DNA of 64,000 bases, from NCBI GenBank assembly GCA_032207245.1, contig CM063499.1:80310035-80374034 (forward strand), written 5' to 3'. The DNA comes from Pardosa pseudoannulata. Taxonomy: Eukaryota; Arthropoda; Arachnida; Araneae; Lycosidae. A model generated the notes under the pieces. That model saw only the letters and a program-made list of their open reading frames with translations. It was not told the DNA's origin and did no database searches. The first letter of the stretch is position 1; each line of letters begins with the position of its first letter. The position numbers and the translations under genes are program-made. Shown one piece after another: positions 36,876-48,402 of this stretch.

Positions 36876-37040
36876 TAGCATATAACCCGTCATATGACGA
36901 GATCCGTAAATTTTTTAATTTTGCAGCATTGTAACGTACGGTATGAAGCAGGTAATAAAATGGTTTGTGTTTTGGCTGAGAATTATCTAGTACACGCTCA
37001 ATAATGCGTTTATCTTCATACTCCTCTAAAGTCTCCCTAC
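36876..37040 (-). mobile_element. Helitron family 1, 3' end piece
   Basis: CTAGCATATAACCCGTCATATGACGAG..., the reverse complement of the 3' end, followed by interior; it stops at the SINE. 37227-37306 after the SINE is Helitron-1 interior in the opposite orientation. Confidence 0.7.
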
Positions 37041-37043
37041 ATA

Positions 37044-37226
37044 AGGCAGCCGAACGATGGCCGATTGGTTAGGGTGCTGGCCTTCGGTACCAGAGTTCGT
37101 GGGTTCGAATCCCACTGTGGCATGGATGTTCGTAGCCGATCGGAATCGGCTTTAAGCTGTAGGTCCCGGTCTCATTAGTCCTCGTGTGCAAAACAGTTGA
37201 CAGTTGCGCTCCAAACCAAACTAAAA
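37044..37226 (+). mobile_element. tRNA-derived SINE S1, full-length
   Basis: A box TGGCCGATTGG near 37058, B box GGTTCGAATCC near 37102, then the family body and a CTCCAAACCAAAC tail. A tRNA-like cloverleaf half is visible but there is no functional acceptor end, so it is not a tRNA gene. Confidence 0.9.
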
Positions 37227-38028
37227 TAAATTGGTATAAATAGGCTTTATATCACAACGAAAAATACTGTCGTCTTTAAAACGTTAGAAATCCACCCTTT
37301 TCAGCGTATATTGAGATTATTATAATGCCGGTTGAAACCTTTCACTGCCAGAGTATCTGTGGCGTTGTTGTCGTCGCGACGGGCTTCAGCACAAGAAATT
37401 CCAGGAACGAATCCCCGTACAGGCGATGTGAGAATTTTAATTTAATCTAATTACGTTTGTGATGACGGTACACTTGGTGGCGTCAAGTATTTTTAAAATA
37501 ATTTTTTTCCTTACTTTTTCATCAAAACGGTTCAATTTATAATTTATTTAAAAATATTTTACCATTTTTATATTTAATGTGTTAAAACAAGAAAACATCT
37601 GACAGGTCGTCTAATATTTATATTAAAATTATTTTCTTATTTAAAAGAAATGTATATTTATAGGCATTAAATAAATGTAAATAAAGGTTTTTATTGCTGT
37701 CCTGTAGTGTTTTAGTAGATCACAGTGCGATTTAAAAGTGGTACATTTTCTCAGAAGTTTTGGCGAGCACTGGTATAAAATAAATAACCAACTACATATC
37801 TAATTCTTTCCGTTATGCATAATGATTAACTTACTGATTGCTATTCATGATCTTATGAAAAGAAATATACCTTCACAGAAATAATCCATTACCACTGAGT
37901 GACGTGATTTCAGTAAAATGACACTTTGTTCATTTGGCATTCATGGGTTTACGATTTCTCGCCAACGATTGGTTAAAATTCTTTTGGTAGCATAACTTCA
38001 AGGTTAGAAATGACAGTTTTATTATTAT

Positions 38029-39122
38029 TCCTTTTATAATAGCCTAAGTTATCTGTCTGTCTGTCCTCGAATTTATGAATCGGTTGGACGTGGAATGGAC
38101 AGATTTTTGGATTCCATAGAATTAACAGATTTTAGGATTGATGAGTTAGGCTTAGTAAAATTCAAATTGAGTAAAGTTTATCTTCTCCTAAACTATCGAT
38201 CCGATTCTAAAATAAATTGGTATAACTAGTCTTCATACTACAGCGAAAAATACTGTCGTCTTTAAAACGTTCGAGATCCACCCCTTCCACCCTTTTCGAG
38301 CGTTTAATGCCATTATTTCAAACCCTAAGAGCAAGCGATTAAATTTATCAATTTATCGCATAATAAGGCGATTTCACGCAGTAGGGCAAATTCTCAAATT
38401 ATGACAATTCTGGCTTTAGTTTCAAACGGAAGGGCAGTTTATTGTTTGTCTATTGTAAACATGAAAATGAATGGGAAGGGCATTATAGTAGTTCGTGACG
38501 TTGCATCAAATTACCTTATAAATAGCATTTATTTCTAGCATTATGACGTCATTCCTTTAACCATCTCATTTGATCATTTCTTATTTTAATTTATTTAAAT
38601 ATCGTCTGCCTTATTTTCAGACGTTTTCTCACTGAACTTAGATATTACGTAAATATTTTTCTTTTATGTTTGGCTTCAACAATAGATTAGGTACATATGT
38701 GATAGTTTTAAATTGAATCATCGATTATTTTTTGTTGCGATGAAAATTTTATAGCCAGTATTAACAACAAATTTTATCTACCTCCAGAGTGTAGTGGAAA
38801 TGATAGGTTCATTGGCAAAAAAATCGGGAAATACTTAACGTTAATTTCGACGTAGCTAAGAATACTTTGAATTATCTTTCTAAATGAATTCAACGGAATT
38901 CTAAACTGCATTCACAGTATCGAAGACTTCATAGGAGTATGAAGATAAATAATAGATTAGGCACATATGTGATAATTTTAAATTTAATCATCGATTATTT
39001 GTTGTTGCAAGGTATTCTCAGCCAAAAAACAAACCATTTTTTTATCGACGTCATAGGGCACTTTACAATTCTGGAAGATTAAAAATTTCACTTATCCCGT
39101 CATATAACGGGCTATATGCTAG
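38029..39122 (+). mobile_element. Helitron family 1 copy (~1.1 kb)
   Basis: TCCTTTTATAATAGCC start and CCCGTCATATAACGGG-CTATATG-CTAG end. A small MITE sits at 38364-38518. It shares with 14037-14070 an early segment (TTCCATAGAATTAA...GATTTTAGGATTGATGA) missing from other copies. Confidence 0.82.
38364..38518 (+). repeat. small MITE, AAGGCRATTT termini
   Basis: Inserted in TCGCATAA|TAAATAG of the Helitron; the flanks rejoin to consensus with a short TA-type duplication. Confidence 0.75.
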
Positions 39123-39919
39123 TTTTTATTTTATTTTTTTAGCAAGAGTAAAATGTATAAAAATGAACTGAGTTCAAAGAACTCTTTTTGGCGTAGTCGT
39201 AATTCAAAATACGTCTACATGGTGTTCCTCAACCAGTGCGGTGTACATGCAGTTACATTAAGCAATCGACATCTCGTTAAGAAAAAGGGATTTTTATGGC
39301 GTGGGCGTAGAATGATTATCTCTACTGCAAATAATAAAACTCTTGCTACACGGAAATGAACTGTGAGGAACAATATCTCATTTTTTTTTTTTTTCCAACG
39401 GTTAGTTTAGTCTTGCTGAAAAACTCGGAAGGTGGGATAGGTTTTTAATAAAGGATTAGCAGGAAAAAATGCTTTTGAAGCAAATATCAGAACTTTTGAC
39501 TAAAGGAAGTTTATGGTAACTTTTCTGTACAGGTGTGATTTTTTTTTTTCTTTTTTTTTTTACTGGGTTATAACGCATGCCACACGTTGGATAGTGTAAA
39601 GGCCTTATCACCCGTCAACATGTGTACGTGTTGAAAAAGTAACCGATTCAGTTACAATTCCTTTTTCGTTGAAGAATATGCGAATTTCTCGTCTGGTAGC
39701 GAAATATTACCAACCTAATAAAGGCTTTATTACAACTCAACCTTAACTAAAATAGAGATTGCATATTCTCTACCAAGAAAATGAATACAATTTAACATAA
39801 CCCGCTGATATGTGACAAGGCCTATTGGCATTACAGTCCAGGGTGGGCTTAGACCTGCTGTACGTTTTACCAGACAGTTATTCTTGACTTTAATTTTCCA
39901 GTTGGAGATCTTTAAAGTT

Positions 39920-40090
39920 TTAATGGTCCATCAAGGCATCATCTATCCACCTTTTCTTGGATCTACCTCTTGGATTATTGCACATAAGCCTCCGATGCAA
40001 GATCTTTACCACTCAGATGTCAGGTGATCTCTCAATGTGCCCAAACCATGAGTGTCTCTGTGCATTGATGAATTTTACTATGATTTTTGT
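39920..40090 (-). pseudogene. LINE reverse transcriptase 3' end relic
   Basis: A minus frame reads RHSWFGHIERSPDI, stop, VVKILHRRLM, then PRGRSKKRWIDDALMDH and a stop: the C-terminal tail typical of many non-LTR retrotransposon ORF2 proteins (WFGHxxR...GRPxxRWxDxxxxDL). Clade not assigned. Confidence 0.7.
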
Positions 40091-40234
40091 TCTATAAAAG
40101 CCTGTAATTCATTATTAGTTCTTATTCTCTAACAATTCTTTATTCACTACAACCGGTTCCCGGCCAAAGCTGTCTCAGACAGTGTCCTCATTCTTCATCT
40201 ATCTGTAGCCACAGTCCTCCATCTGTTGTCTCTA

Positions 40235-40523
40235 AAGGCCCCTCCACACTATGGTCCACTGCAAGCATTACCACTGTGTTGATGGGGTATGACTTATCGT
40301 TGTTGAGGCTGGCAGACGACAAAATGACCTTGATGATGACTTTGACTTCGGATGCTGGTTTTCTCCAAACATCAAAGGCAGACAGCATGCGCTACTAAAG
40401 TAGATAGAGGACGAAACTCCGCATTTGGCTCATTTAGTGGTCCAGTATATGGATTGAAATCGTGTCCAAGCTCACCATCAGGGCCAGTACTGCAGTGGTC
40501 AATAATGGACCATAGTGTGGAGG
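40235..40523 (+). mobile_element. MITE, CTCCACACTATGGTCC family, copy 2 (~285 bp)
   Basis: A perfect 17-bp inverted terminal pair, CCTCCACACTATGGTCC (40241-40257) and its complement (40507-40523). It abuts the LINE fragment that follows. Confidence 0.8.
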
Positions 40524-40689
40524 AGTCAATATTTCTCAGCCTCTGTTCCCCATTATCGAGCCGCCTCATACGCGATCTGCCTCTCCATCTGTACCCCTTG
40601 TGCTTTATAAAAGTTATTTTCTGGATTGGGTTTCCATCGTTGTATCTGTATATATGTCCAAGCCATCCTAGCTGTGATGCTTTAATCAC
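40524..40689 (-). pseudogene. second LINE reverse transcriptase C-terminal relic
   Basis: The minus frame contains LGWLGHIYRYNDGNPIQKIT followed by YRWRGRSRMRRLDNGEQRLR, the same C-terminal RT-tail type but a different lineage from the piece at 39920. The 3' end is lost at the MITE. Confidence 0.75.
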
Positions 40690-41023
40690 TTTAACTCTAT
40701 TAGGTTCTCTAAATTTTTGCTATAGATCAAAGTTTTATCTTATTCTCCTTAATTGCTCCAAAAATTCTCAAGATTTTGTTTTCAAAGGCCACCAACAATT
40801 GTTACTTAATTGTATTAGGCCTTAAAAGTATTTTTCGTCTAAAAATTAGTGAATTGTTTACGTCTCCTTATGTCAGTCTCACAATCGTAGGTTACCACGG
40901 GACAGATAATAGTTATTTGAAATTTTAGTTTAATTGTGATACATAAAGTAGGCACACTATTTTCCACCTTACGTTTCACACTTCACGTGGGAATATGCTT
41001 GAAAGTGTAAGTTTAGTTTTTAT

Positions 41024-41214
41024 GGTTTAGAGCGCTAGAATCTAAGTCTGGATTTGATTTTGGTTGATTTACAGCGCTAGGGTCTGTCTGGTTTTGATTT
41101 TGGTTGATTTAGAGCGCTAGAATCTAAGTCTGGATTTGATTTTGGTTGATTTACAGCGCTAGGGTCTGTCTGGATTTGATTTTGGTTGATTTAGAGCGCT
41201 ACGGTTAAATTTTC
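41024..41214 (+). repeat. minisatellite built from the SINE S1 tail (4.5 x ~40 bp)
   Basis: Units TTTAGAGCGCTAGAATCTAA... (42 bp) and TTTACAGCGCTAGGGTCTG... (40 bp) alternate, an 82-bp higher-order period present twice. The core GATTTAGAGCGCTACGG resembles the reverse complement of the SINE tail, and a minus SINE follows directly. Confidence 0.88.
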
Positions 41215-41370
41215 GGTACACCAGCTAATTTCCCCAGCGTTATTCCAAAAAAAAAAAAAAAAAAATAAGACAGATAAACCTACTATTTAAAACAAATTTC
41301 GAACGGCTACAAATATGCATACTAGCGATAGAATTTGAACCACGAATTCGGGTACAAAACAGCAGCATCA
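41196..41370 (-). mobile_element. degenerate SINE S1
   Basis: CGAACGGCTACAAATATGCAT and AGAATTTGAACCACGAATTC are the decayed SINE body and B box in reverse. A 19-bp poly-A lies inside. Confidence 0.65.
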
Positions 41371-41760
41371 AACATAGCGTTTAGTAAATTTATCCTTTTT
41401 TACATTCATAAGAAAAAACAAACAAACAAGATGTTGCCGTCAAAACATGCGATCATATTTTTTTCGATTCTCTTGATTAATGATGCGAATTACGGCAAAT
41501 GATACTTAAAAGCTAAGCCGGCAGAAAACGGCCTACATTTTTGTTATGATTATAACAAAAGTGGGAAAAAAATGTGGCTCAGAATTGTTTTTAAAAAAAT
41601 ATCGAAAACAAATACTGAGAAAAAATAGGAAACAATTTCTGTTTAAATTTATTCATTTGTTTGAATAAAATATAGAATTCAGTTGATTTTTTTCATCGAT
41701 ATTTAAAATTTTAGTATAATTATTTAAAGTTTTTCGAATACTTTCGCCGCTTTTATCCTA

Positions 41761-41940
41761 GCCGAACAATAGTCGAATTGTAGAGAGCTGCTCTTCCGTA
41801 CCGGAGTTCGTGTCCCACTGTGCCACTGTGACATGGATGTTCCTAGACGTTCGGAATCAGTTTTAAGCAGAAGGTCCCGGTCTCTTTAGCCCTTGTGTTG
41901 CAAAAAAAGTAGACCGTAGCGCTCCAAACCAAATCAAATC
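41761..41940 (+). mobile_element. SINE S1, diverged
   Basis: GCCGAACAATAGTCGAATTG start; B-box region damaged (GGAGTTCGTGTCCCAC); tail CGCTCCAAACCAAATC. Confidence 0.8.
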
Positions 41941-42236
41941 GCTGGGAACCTAGGATCTACATGCACGAAAGAGGGGGCGTGAGGAGACAGAAAGAAAGGG
42001 CAACGTCTGGAAACGTGTCAGTCACACTATGAGACAAGATCCTTAAAAGGGAGTGGTGCTAAAAAATTTCGCTGGAAAAATTAGACTTTCTTTCGTATAA
42101 TCGAATAAAATTTACGTTACAGTATCAAACATTTCTTCGTATAAACGCATATTTCGTAAATCTGTTTATACGCAGAAGTAAATAAATTAGTGCTTGGGAT
42201 TTATGGAATTTTGTACGGAAACACTTTATATAACTC

Positions 42237-42426
42237 AGCCGAACGATGGCCGAAAGGTAGATCGCTGCTCTTAAGTGCCAGAGTTCACGGGTTTGAATCC
42301 TGCTGCTGACATGGATGTTCATAGTCGTTCGGAATCGGCTTTAAGCAGTAGTTGCAGATTTTATTAGCCTTAGTGAGCAAGCAGTAGAGTAAACAGTAGC
42401 CCTCCAGACGAAACCAAACCAAACCG
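42237..42426 (+). mobile_element. SINE S1, full-length, diverged
   Basis: GCCGAACGATGGCCGAAAGG, B box GGTTTGAATCC, tail CGAAACCAAACCAAACC. Confidence 0.85.
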
Positions 42427-42479
42427 TCATATAACTAAATATTTCTTATAAGCGAGTTTCGTATCAATGACTTATTATC

Positions 42480-42481
<2 letters not shown>

Positions 42482-42552
<71 letters not shown>
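42482..42552. repeat. (TA)n microsatellite
   Basis: Uninterrupted TA run abutting the hAT; a second run lies at 43786-43843 on its other side. Confidence 0.95.
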
Positions 42553-42557
<5 letters not shown>

Positions 42558-42566
42558 CACACACAA

Positions 42567-43782
42567 CAGTGGCGTGCGGTAGGTTTTCATGCAGGGTATG
42601 CAGAGAACATGGATTTTCCAATAAATCTTTAATTATTGAGACATCTGAGTTCTCCATTCTGAAACGGGTTATTTATTATGAATATAAATTTAAATATTAC
42701 AATAAATAAAATATTTACTTACGAGTAGTCGAGTTATAACTATAAAAACAGTTAAACTTATGAGAATTCTACTAGCACTGAAGCAAAAATCATGCCTTTT
42801 GTTGTATGGTGTCATATCGGCGTCGAAAAAGCAACGCTTCGGGCTTCCACGAAAAACTTATATGTTAAGCAAACATAGCACCACATGGCGCCCGCCACTG
42901 AGATGCCGACAAACCTAACGTCTATTCCACGTGCAGAGGATGTCGCTGCATGCTGGCACAATAGAGCGAACTGCTTCTTGTTCGGTCAGTGGATTAAATT
43001 ATATTTATTAATTGTTTTTAACATTTGGAAATCATATATTCTGCGAAAAACATCTTGACAATTTTTAAAAACAAAACCAGGGATATGGTGTTACATAATG
43101 TAACTTATATACTGTCTGTAAGACACAATGAATGGTAAAATTTGGACTGTTCTGTTAAAAGTCGTTTCTTTAAAACAAAACAACATTGTTTTTCAGCTAA
43201 TTATTTCAATAAATATAATACATCACCGAAATTACTTTACCACACTAAAACATTTCACTTTATATTGATGAAATACTTCTTTTATATTTCCATGAAAACA
43301 AAATCTTACAATATGTAAATTTAAACATGAACCGTCTGCAAAATCTTACGGCCAGTTAATCAGTTAAAAACCAAAATCGCTTCAGCACGTAATCCCCGCT
43401 GTAATACAACGCTTAATAATCCGTACCTTCGGATGATTCTGAATGCCAAGTGCAGAAAAAATAGCTGCACTTGCCTCAGTGCCATAGTACGCTGTTCTTC
43501 TCCAGTAGCCCATACATATAAGGCGTGATTTTTTAAATTTAGTGCTCAGTGCGTACACATCGGAACTTCCTATGTTCGTTTGCGCGCTACGTGGTGCAGC
43601 ACCTAGTACCGCACGCACTGTGGGAATACAAGCAAGCAAAACAACATAATATTTGAATATATTGTAAATAATATTTATTATATACCATATAAAGATAGGT
43701 AGACATAGGGGCAGAAAATTATTGTCCCTCATAATTTTGCCAGGGTGTGCAGTGCACACCTGCACATATGGACCGCACGCCA

Positions 43783-43785
<3 letters not shown>
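42567..43785 (-). mobile_element. non-autonomous hAT element, copy B (1219 bp)
   Basis: Intact 14-bp TIRs CAGTGGCGTGCGGT at 42567 and in reverse at 43785. Collinear with copy A (4408-5627) over its whole length in opposite orientation. Target duplication cannot be read because both flanks are AT microsatellite. The 133-codon minus ORF at its start shows no transposase motif. Confidence 0.85.
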
Positions 43786-43843
<58 letters not shown>

Positions 43844-43844
43844 G

Positions 43845-44600
43845 GGATATTTAAATACCCTAATTTTGCCTACAATAATTACTTAAATAATTATTTATTT
43901 TCCTGTATAATAAAGTTCTGAAATATTGTTCCTAAACAATACTACCCTGTACAGATATTGCCTTTTTTATATCTTTCGACTTCAAAAACATATTTTATTT
44001 AATTAAAAATATTTTAGCTTATTATTACAGTTACATTAGCTGCAAAATATTTGTCTCCCTATATCAACATCACGCTTGACAAATTCAATACCTCTCTTGC
44101 AGTCGATTGTCTTTCATTCGTGGTCATAAATTTTTTAAGCTGTCATTTTATATTCCGTTACTTGAATCAGACACATGTGTTTTGTTCCTCGTTCAATAAA
44201 TTTCAAATAAATATAACAGCGAAATTTCCCGGTGTTCGTTCTGAATAGTTCGTTTAGCGTTTTGTTATTGTGTTAGCAAACAAAGAACAATAAGATATAT
44301 GAATTATATTATTTCGTATTTATCAGTTCGTAGGGGGAAACTTTTGTGAGAACCATTTGTATAGAAGGTGTAAGAATTTCAAACTGGACTATTTCTTGAC
44401 GTATAGTGAAAATTATTCAAAAAGGAATGTACCTACCTTTGTATTTCAACATCGCTGAGTTATAATGTTAACATTACACTTCGTGCCTCATGGCACGTTT
44501 GGTTTTCATTCTGCTTTGCCAATCCATGCATTCTTGGGCGAGGGAATTTTCTTCCCCACCCATTAAACATTCATTGTAAACAAAATACTGGGACGATTTC
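43845..44600. other. intronic sequence, no feature seen
   Basis: No recognised gene or repeat. Confidence 0.45.
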
Positions 44601-44601
44601 T

Positions 44602-44893
44602 AAAGGCCCTTCCACACTATGGTCCACTGCAAGCCATTACCACCGTCTGGAGGGGGTATGGCTTATTGAGGTCGATGATGGCATATGATCAAACGGGCTT
44701 GGCGGACGATGGCTTTGGAGGCGGTTTTCCTCCAGAAATGAAAGGCAACCAGATGCGCAATTAAAGTGCGCAGTAGACCCTATGGACGAATCCACGCGCT
44801 CATTTAGTGGCCCAGCGTGTGGATGCAACCCATGGATCATCGTCCAAGGTCACCATCAGGAAGTGGTGAACAATTGGCCATAGTGTGGAGGCT
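44602..44893 (+). mobile_element. MITE, CTCCACACTATGGTCC family, copy 3
   Basis: GGCCCTTCCACACTATGG and TCCACTGCAAGCCATTACCA at the left; GGCCATAGTGTGGAGGC at the right. Confidence 0.75.
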
Positions 44894-45589
44894 ACATAAG
44901 ATGCTACTGATTTGAAGATAAAAAAAATACGAATTTTACAAATATCCTGAAGATTAATTTCATTAGCGCCTTTTGTTGGTTGTTTTCAAAAACTTAAAAG
45001 GCGACATTCGTATGTAGTAATATTCTATCGTCCGCCCTAGAAATATGGCCGCCTTCGTGCACGCACGCACACATACACACGCACACACACATATGATTAC
45101 ATGTGTGTATGCATGAATAACTGACCACTTTCTTGATATAGCAGTTAACAAATTTATGGATCTTTTTAGTGTTTGGGAACATCATTCACCTATATAATAA
45201 GTATGCTTTGTCATTAGTATTAGTTATTACAACTGTAAACAAATCATACAAACAAGGAAAGTACATGTACAACCTATATAAAGCTTCTGGCTTAGAGAAA
45301 GCAGTCATAAAAATAAAGGGAAACCTTGAACGTTCTCGTAACACTGCTTTAAAATAAATGCGCCTGATAAATAAAAACCTTTTGACTTTCTCTAGAACAA
45401 TCTGCTCTTTCATTTTTCCTTGTAATCAATTACATGTTAACGTGACAAACATAGATGTTAAACTGACACATTAGTTTCCAAAACGACAGCTAAATTGCCT
45501 TCTTATCTCAAAACTGAAGAATTTTTTAGTTCTTGAGAGACAATAAAAACTTTAGTGGTTTGCTTTTCTGAGGGACAAGCACAATTTCC

Positions 45590-45722
45590 GCGAAATTTAT
45601 TAAAAGAATGCCTTTTATATACCCGAATTAGGGACTCCTTTTTCCCTGTTTGTGAAATCCCGGGAACACAAGAGTCATTCCTGGGATTTTCGGGAATCCA
45701 TCAAAGTTTAAAAAAGGTTTTT
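45590..45722 (+). repeat. dispersed repeat pair (copy 1; copy 2 at 47648-47778)
   Basis: Shared: AGAATGC, ATATACCCGAATTAGGG, TGTGAAATCCCGGGAA, AATCCATCAAAGTTTAAAAA. Family not identified. Confidence 0.7.
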
Positions 45723-45734
45723 GTAAATTTTTTT

Positions 45735-46085
45735 TAACATTCGAAATCCATTCCTTCCCCCTTTTTCGAGCGTTTCATGTCATTATTCCAATCATTTATT
45801 TTCCCCGGTTAAATGCAAACGATTAACTTTTTAATTTATCGCATCATAACTAAGTAGAAGATGCAATAATTTCTAGCAATGTGACGTCATTCCGTTAATC
45901 CCATGTAATTGTTTTGAGTGCAGTTTTCCTCGGTTAAAAGCAAGAGATTAAAATTTTCAATTTATCACATAATAAATGGGTGAAAACGACATTTTTTGTC
46001 ATTATGACGTCATTCCTTTAAATATCTCATTTATTTATTTCTTATTTTATGTTATTTAAACATCGTCTGCGTAGTATCATTTCGA
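45735..46085 (+). mobile_element. old Helitron family 1 interior, locally duplicated
   Basis: TTTTCGAGCGTTTCATG..., TTTTCCCCGGTT and ATGACGTCATTCC-type words appear twice in tandem; no ends survive. Confidence 0.5.
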
Positions 46086-46372
46086 TGTGACCTGGAAATT
46101 TAGACATAAAATGATTGACTTTTATTTCTATGTGACGCAAATTATAAGAATTATGCAAGGATTGTGTAAAATAGAATAGATAAAATAGCCTTAATGACAA
46201 CTGAGAAAGCTCTACACTCTAATTTCTGCATGTTTGCTTTAGTATTGGTCTAACATAGAGATTTATCAAAATCGTGTGGAATAGAAATGGACTGATCATT
46301 TTGGTTTTTAGTCATAGCCGAAGTGGATTGCGAACAGTACTGAAATTAAAAAAGATTTTCGAGGGAAAAATT

Positions 46373-46490
46373 TCTGGTTTGTTTTGGAGGGCTACCATTT
46401 ACTGCTTTGCCGTGTTATTATTGGCTAAGGAGACAAGTATCTTCTCTTTGAAACCGATCAGGAACGGCTACGAACATCTATACCCATTCA
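46373..46490 (-). mobile_element. degenerate SINE S1
   Basis: GGTTTGTTTTGGAGGGCTAC and GGAACGGCTACGAACATC are the tail and body in reverse; the tRNA half is lost. Confidence 0.55.
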
Positions 46491-46653
46491 GCCATGAAAA
46501 AAAAATTATATAAAAATTTTGCACTAGGCGAAAACGACGCTTGATCCTTGATCATTTCGGGGAATTGATTGATTAGCTTCCGAATAGTCCGGAATGTTTA
46601 GTAAGCTGGAGAAGTTCTTCGAAACTATTGTCAAATTTTCGCACTCTTATTTG

Positions 46654-47423
46654 CATGGTTTCCGCTCACCTGGAAAGTCATGGAAAATCATGGATTTAGA
46701 CAATGGATTAATTTTGTCATGGAAAGTCTTGATTTTTCAAGCAAAATGAGTAAAAGTCATGGATCCGCTAAACTACCGATTAAAAAAAATGCATTGAATT
46801 GTTTAATTTTATTTTTACTTGTCATTTGGCTGAAGTTACTGAGTTTGGTATTTATGTATTATCCTATTGACCCTATTACCAAGTAAAATTTGTTCACCAA
46901 GGAAACTCAAAGCAAGAAAGCTTAATGGGTGGGTAAATGTATATTATTCTGGTTTTTTCTTAAATTGTAGATTAAAATTTTATTAATAATTATTTTTTAA
47001 TAAAAATTAGTTAAGATTTTTGCACAAAATATAAGTATCTCTAGGGATATTGTATATAAACATTATAGGGTTATATTTGGCTATTATTCATGGTCACCTG
47101 GATAATACCAAAGTACCCTGAATTCAAATTGGAAACATTTGGATCGAAAAATTGCTATAGGATTAAACTTAGGTATGTAGATACAACAATTTATTTTTAT
47201 GTATGTGAGTTTATTATCACTTATAAAGTAAGTTTATAGTTTTTTTAAGATAAAATTCCTGTAATATCTCTAAAAGCATATATTTCATTTGTATGTACAT
47301 CAGAAGTTTTATTCATATATACTTTAACGAAAGCTTTTTAAAGTCATGGAAAATGATCTGCTAAATCAGGGAAAGTCATGAAAAGTCATGGATTTGAAAA
47401 ATTTTATTTTGGCAGATATCCTG
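46654..47423 (+). repeat. ~770-bp dispersed repeat, 'GTCATGGAAA' family, copy 1
   Basis: Collinear with 49700-50485. It begins CATGGTTTCCGC...CACCTGGAAAGTCATGG and ends GAAAAATTTTATTTTGGCAGATATCCTG. The ends (CAxGGTTTCC / CAGGATATCTGCC in reverse) suggest a hAT-like MITE; flanking 8-mers match only imperfectly. Confidence 0.7.
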
Positions 47424-47647
47424 TATTTTGCACACGCTTTCACATCTTATTGATGTACAATTCAGGTTTAATGGAAACTGAAGTATAAAAACTGAATATT
47501 GTTATATGTGCTTATAATAAAATGAATAAATATGCCAAATGACTCGAACTGAACTGTGACGAATTTAGAGAGTTATGCATGAAAATAAAATTTTGTTTAA
47601 AAGTAACATATTAAGTTCCGTAGTGAAGCCGGGCATACTTGCTACTT

Positions 47648-47778
47648 TATTATAAGAATGCGCTATATACCCGAATTAGGGTCTCTGATTTTTTGTCCTT
47701 TTTTCCTATTTGTGAAATCCCGGGAAACACAACGAGTCATTCCTATTTTCAAGAATCCATCAAAGTTTAAAAAAAGCT
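47648..47778 (+). repeat. dispersed repeat pair (copy 2; copy 1 at 45590-45722)
   Basis: See copy 1. Confidence 0.7.
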
Positions 47779-48227
47779 TAAAATTTAATTATGGCTAATA
47801 GATAATAATAATTACGCATAAGAAATTTCATAAATTCTAAAATTCCTTCATATATTGATCAAATACAATACAATTATATTTTCTCTTTATTTTTAATCAT
47901 AAGCAATTTGCGCATTTATCAATCGTCTGAGTTCTTAGGCTTTTTCACGTTTCAACTTGTACGCGTTAGAAAAGCAACGGATTCGGTTTACTATTGTTTC
48001 TCCGGTGAAGAAATGCCGGGATTTCTTACAGTGAAAAATTCGGTTAACTGTTCGGTTAAATTCGTTTTTATTTTTCGTTATTGGGTTGAAAAGTTTTCAC
48101 TATCAAACGAAAAATCCGTGGATCGGAAAAAGGAATCATAAACTGAATCTGTTTCTTTTTTACGCTGACAGGTTGGTGTGTGTTAAGATCTTTAGTTTTC
48201 TTTAATGCCGCCGCCATAATGGTCCTG

Positions 48228-48402
48228 CGAACGATGGCCGAATGGCTAGGGTGCTGGCCTTCGGTACCGAAGTTCGTGGGTTCGAATCCCAGTATGGCAT
48301 AGATGTTCATAGCCGTTCGGAATCGGCTTTAAGCAGTAGGTCCAGGTCTCATTCGCCTCGTGCAAAAAGTAGTCCGTAGCGCTCCAAAAACCAAACCAAA
48401 AA
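48228..48402 (+). mobile_element. tRNA-derived SINE S1, full-length
   Basis: A box TGGCCGAATGG, B box GGTTCGAATCC, tail CGCTCCAAAAACCAAACC plus poly-A. Confidence 0.9.

Larger units (their letters stand above)
36170..37614 (+). mobile_element. Helitron family 2 copy carrying two insertions
   Basis: The 5' part has CCTCCTGAACGGCTGGACCG; the 3' end is CATCTGACAGGTCGTCTAA at 37614. It is interrupted by a piggyBac-like MITE (36325-36840) and by a Helitron-1/SINE block (about 36876-37306). The copy at 13094-13541 lacks both. Confidence 0.7.

Noticed and set aside
43382..43783. 133-codon minus ORF as a host protein
   Set aside because: It lies inside hAT copy B starting at the TIR, and its counterpart in copy A is broken; no domain seen.
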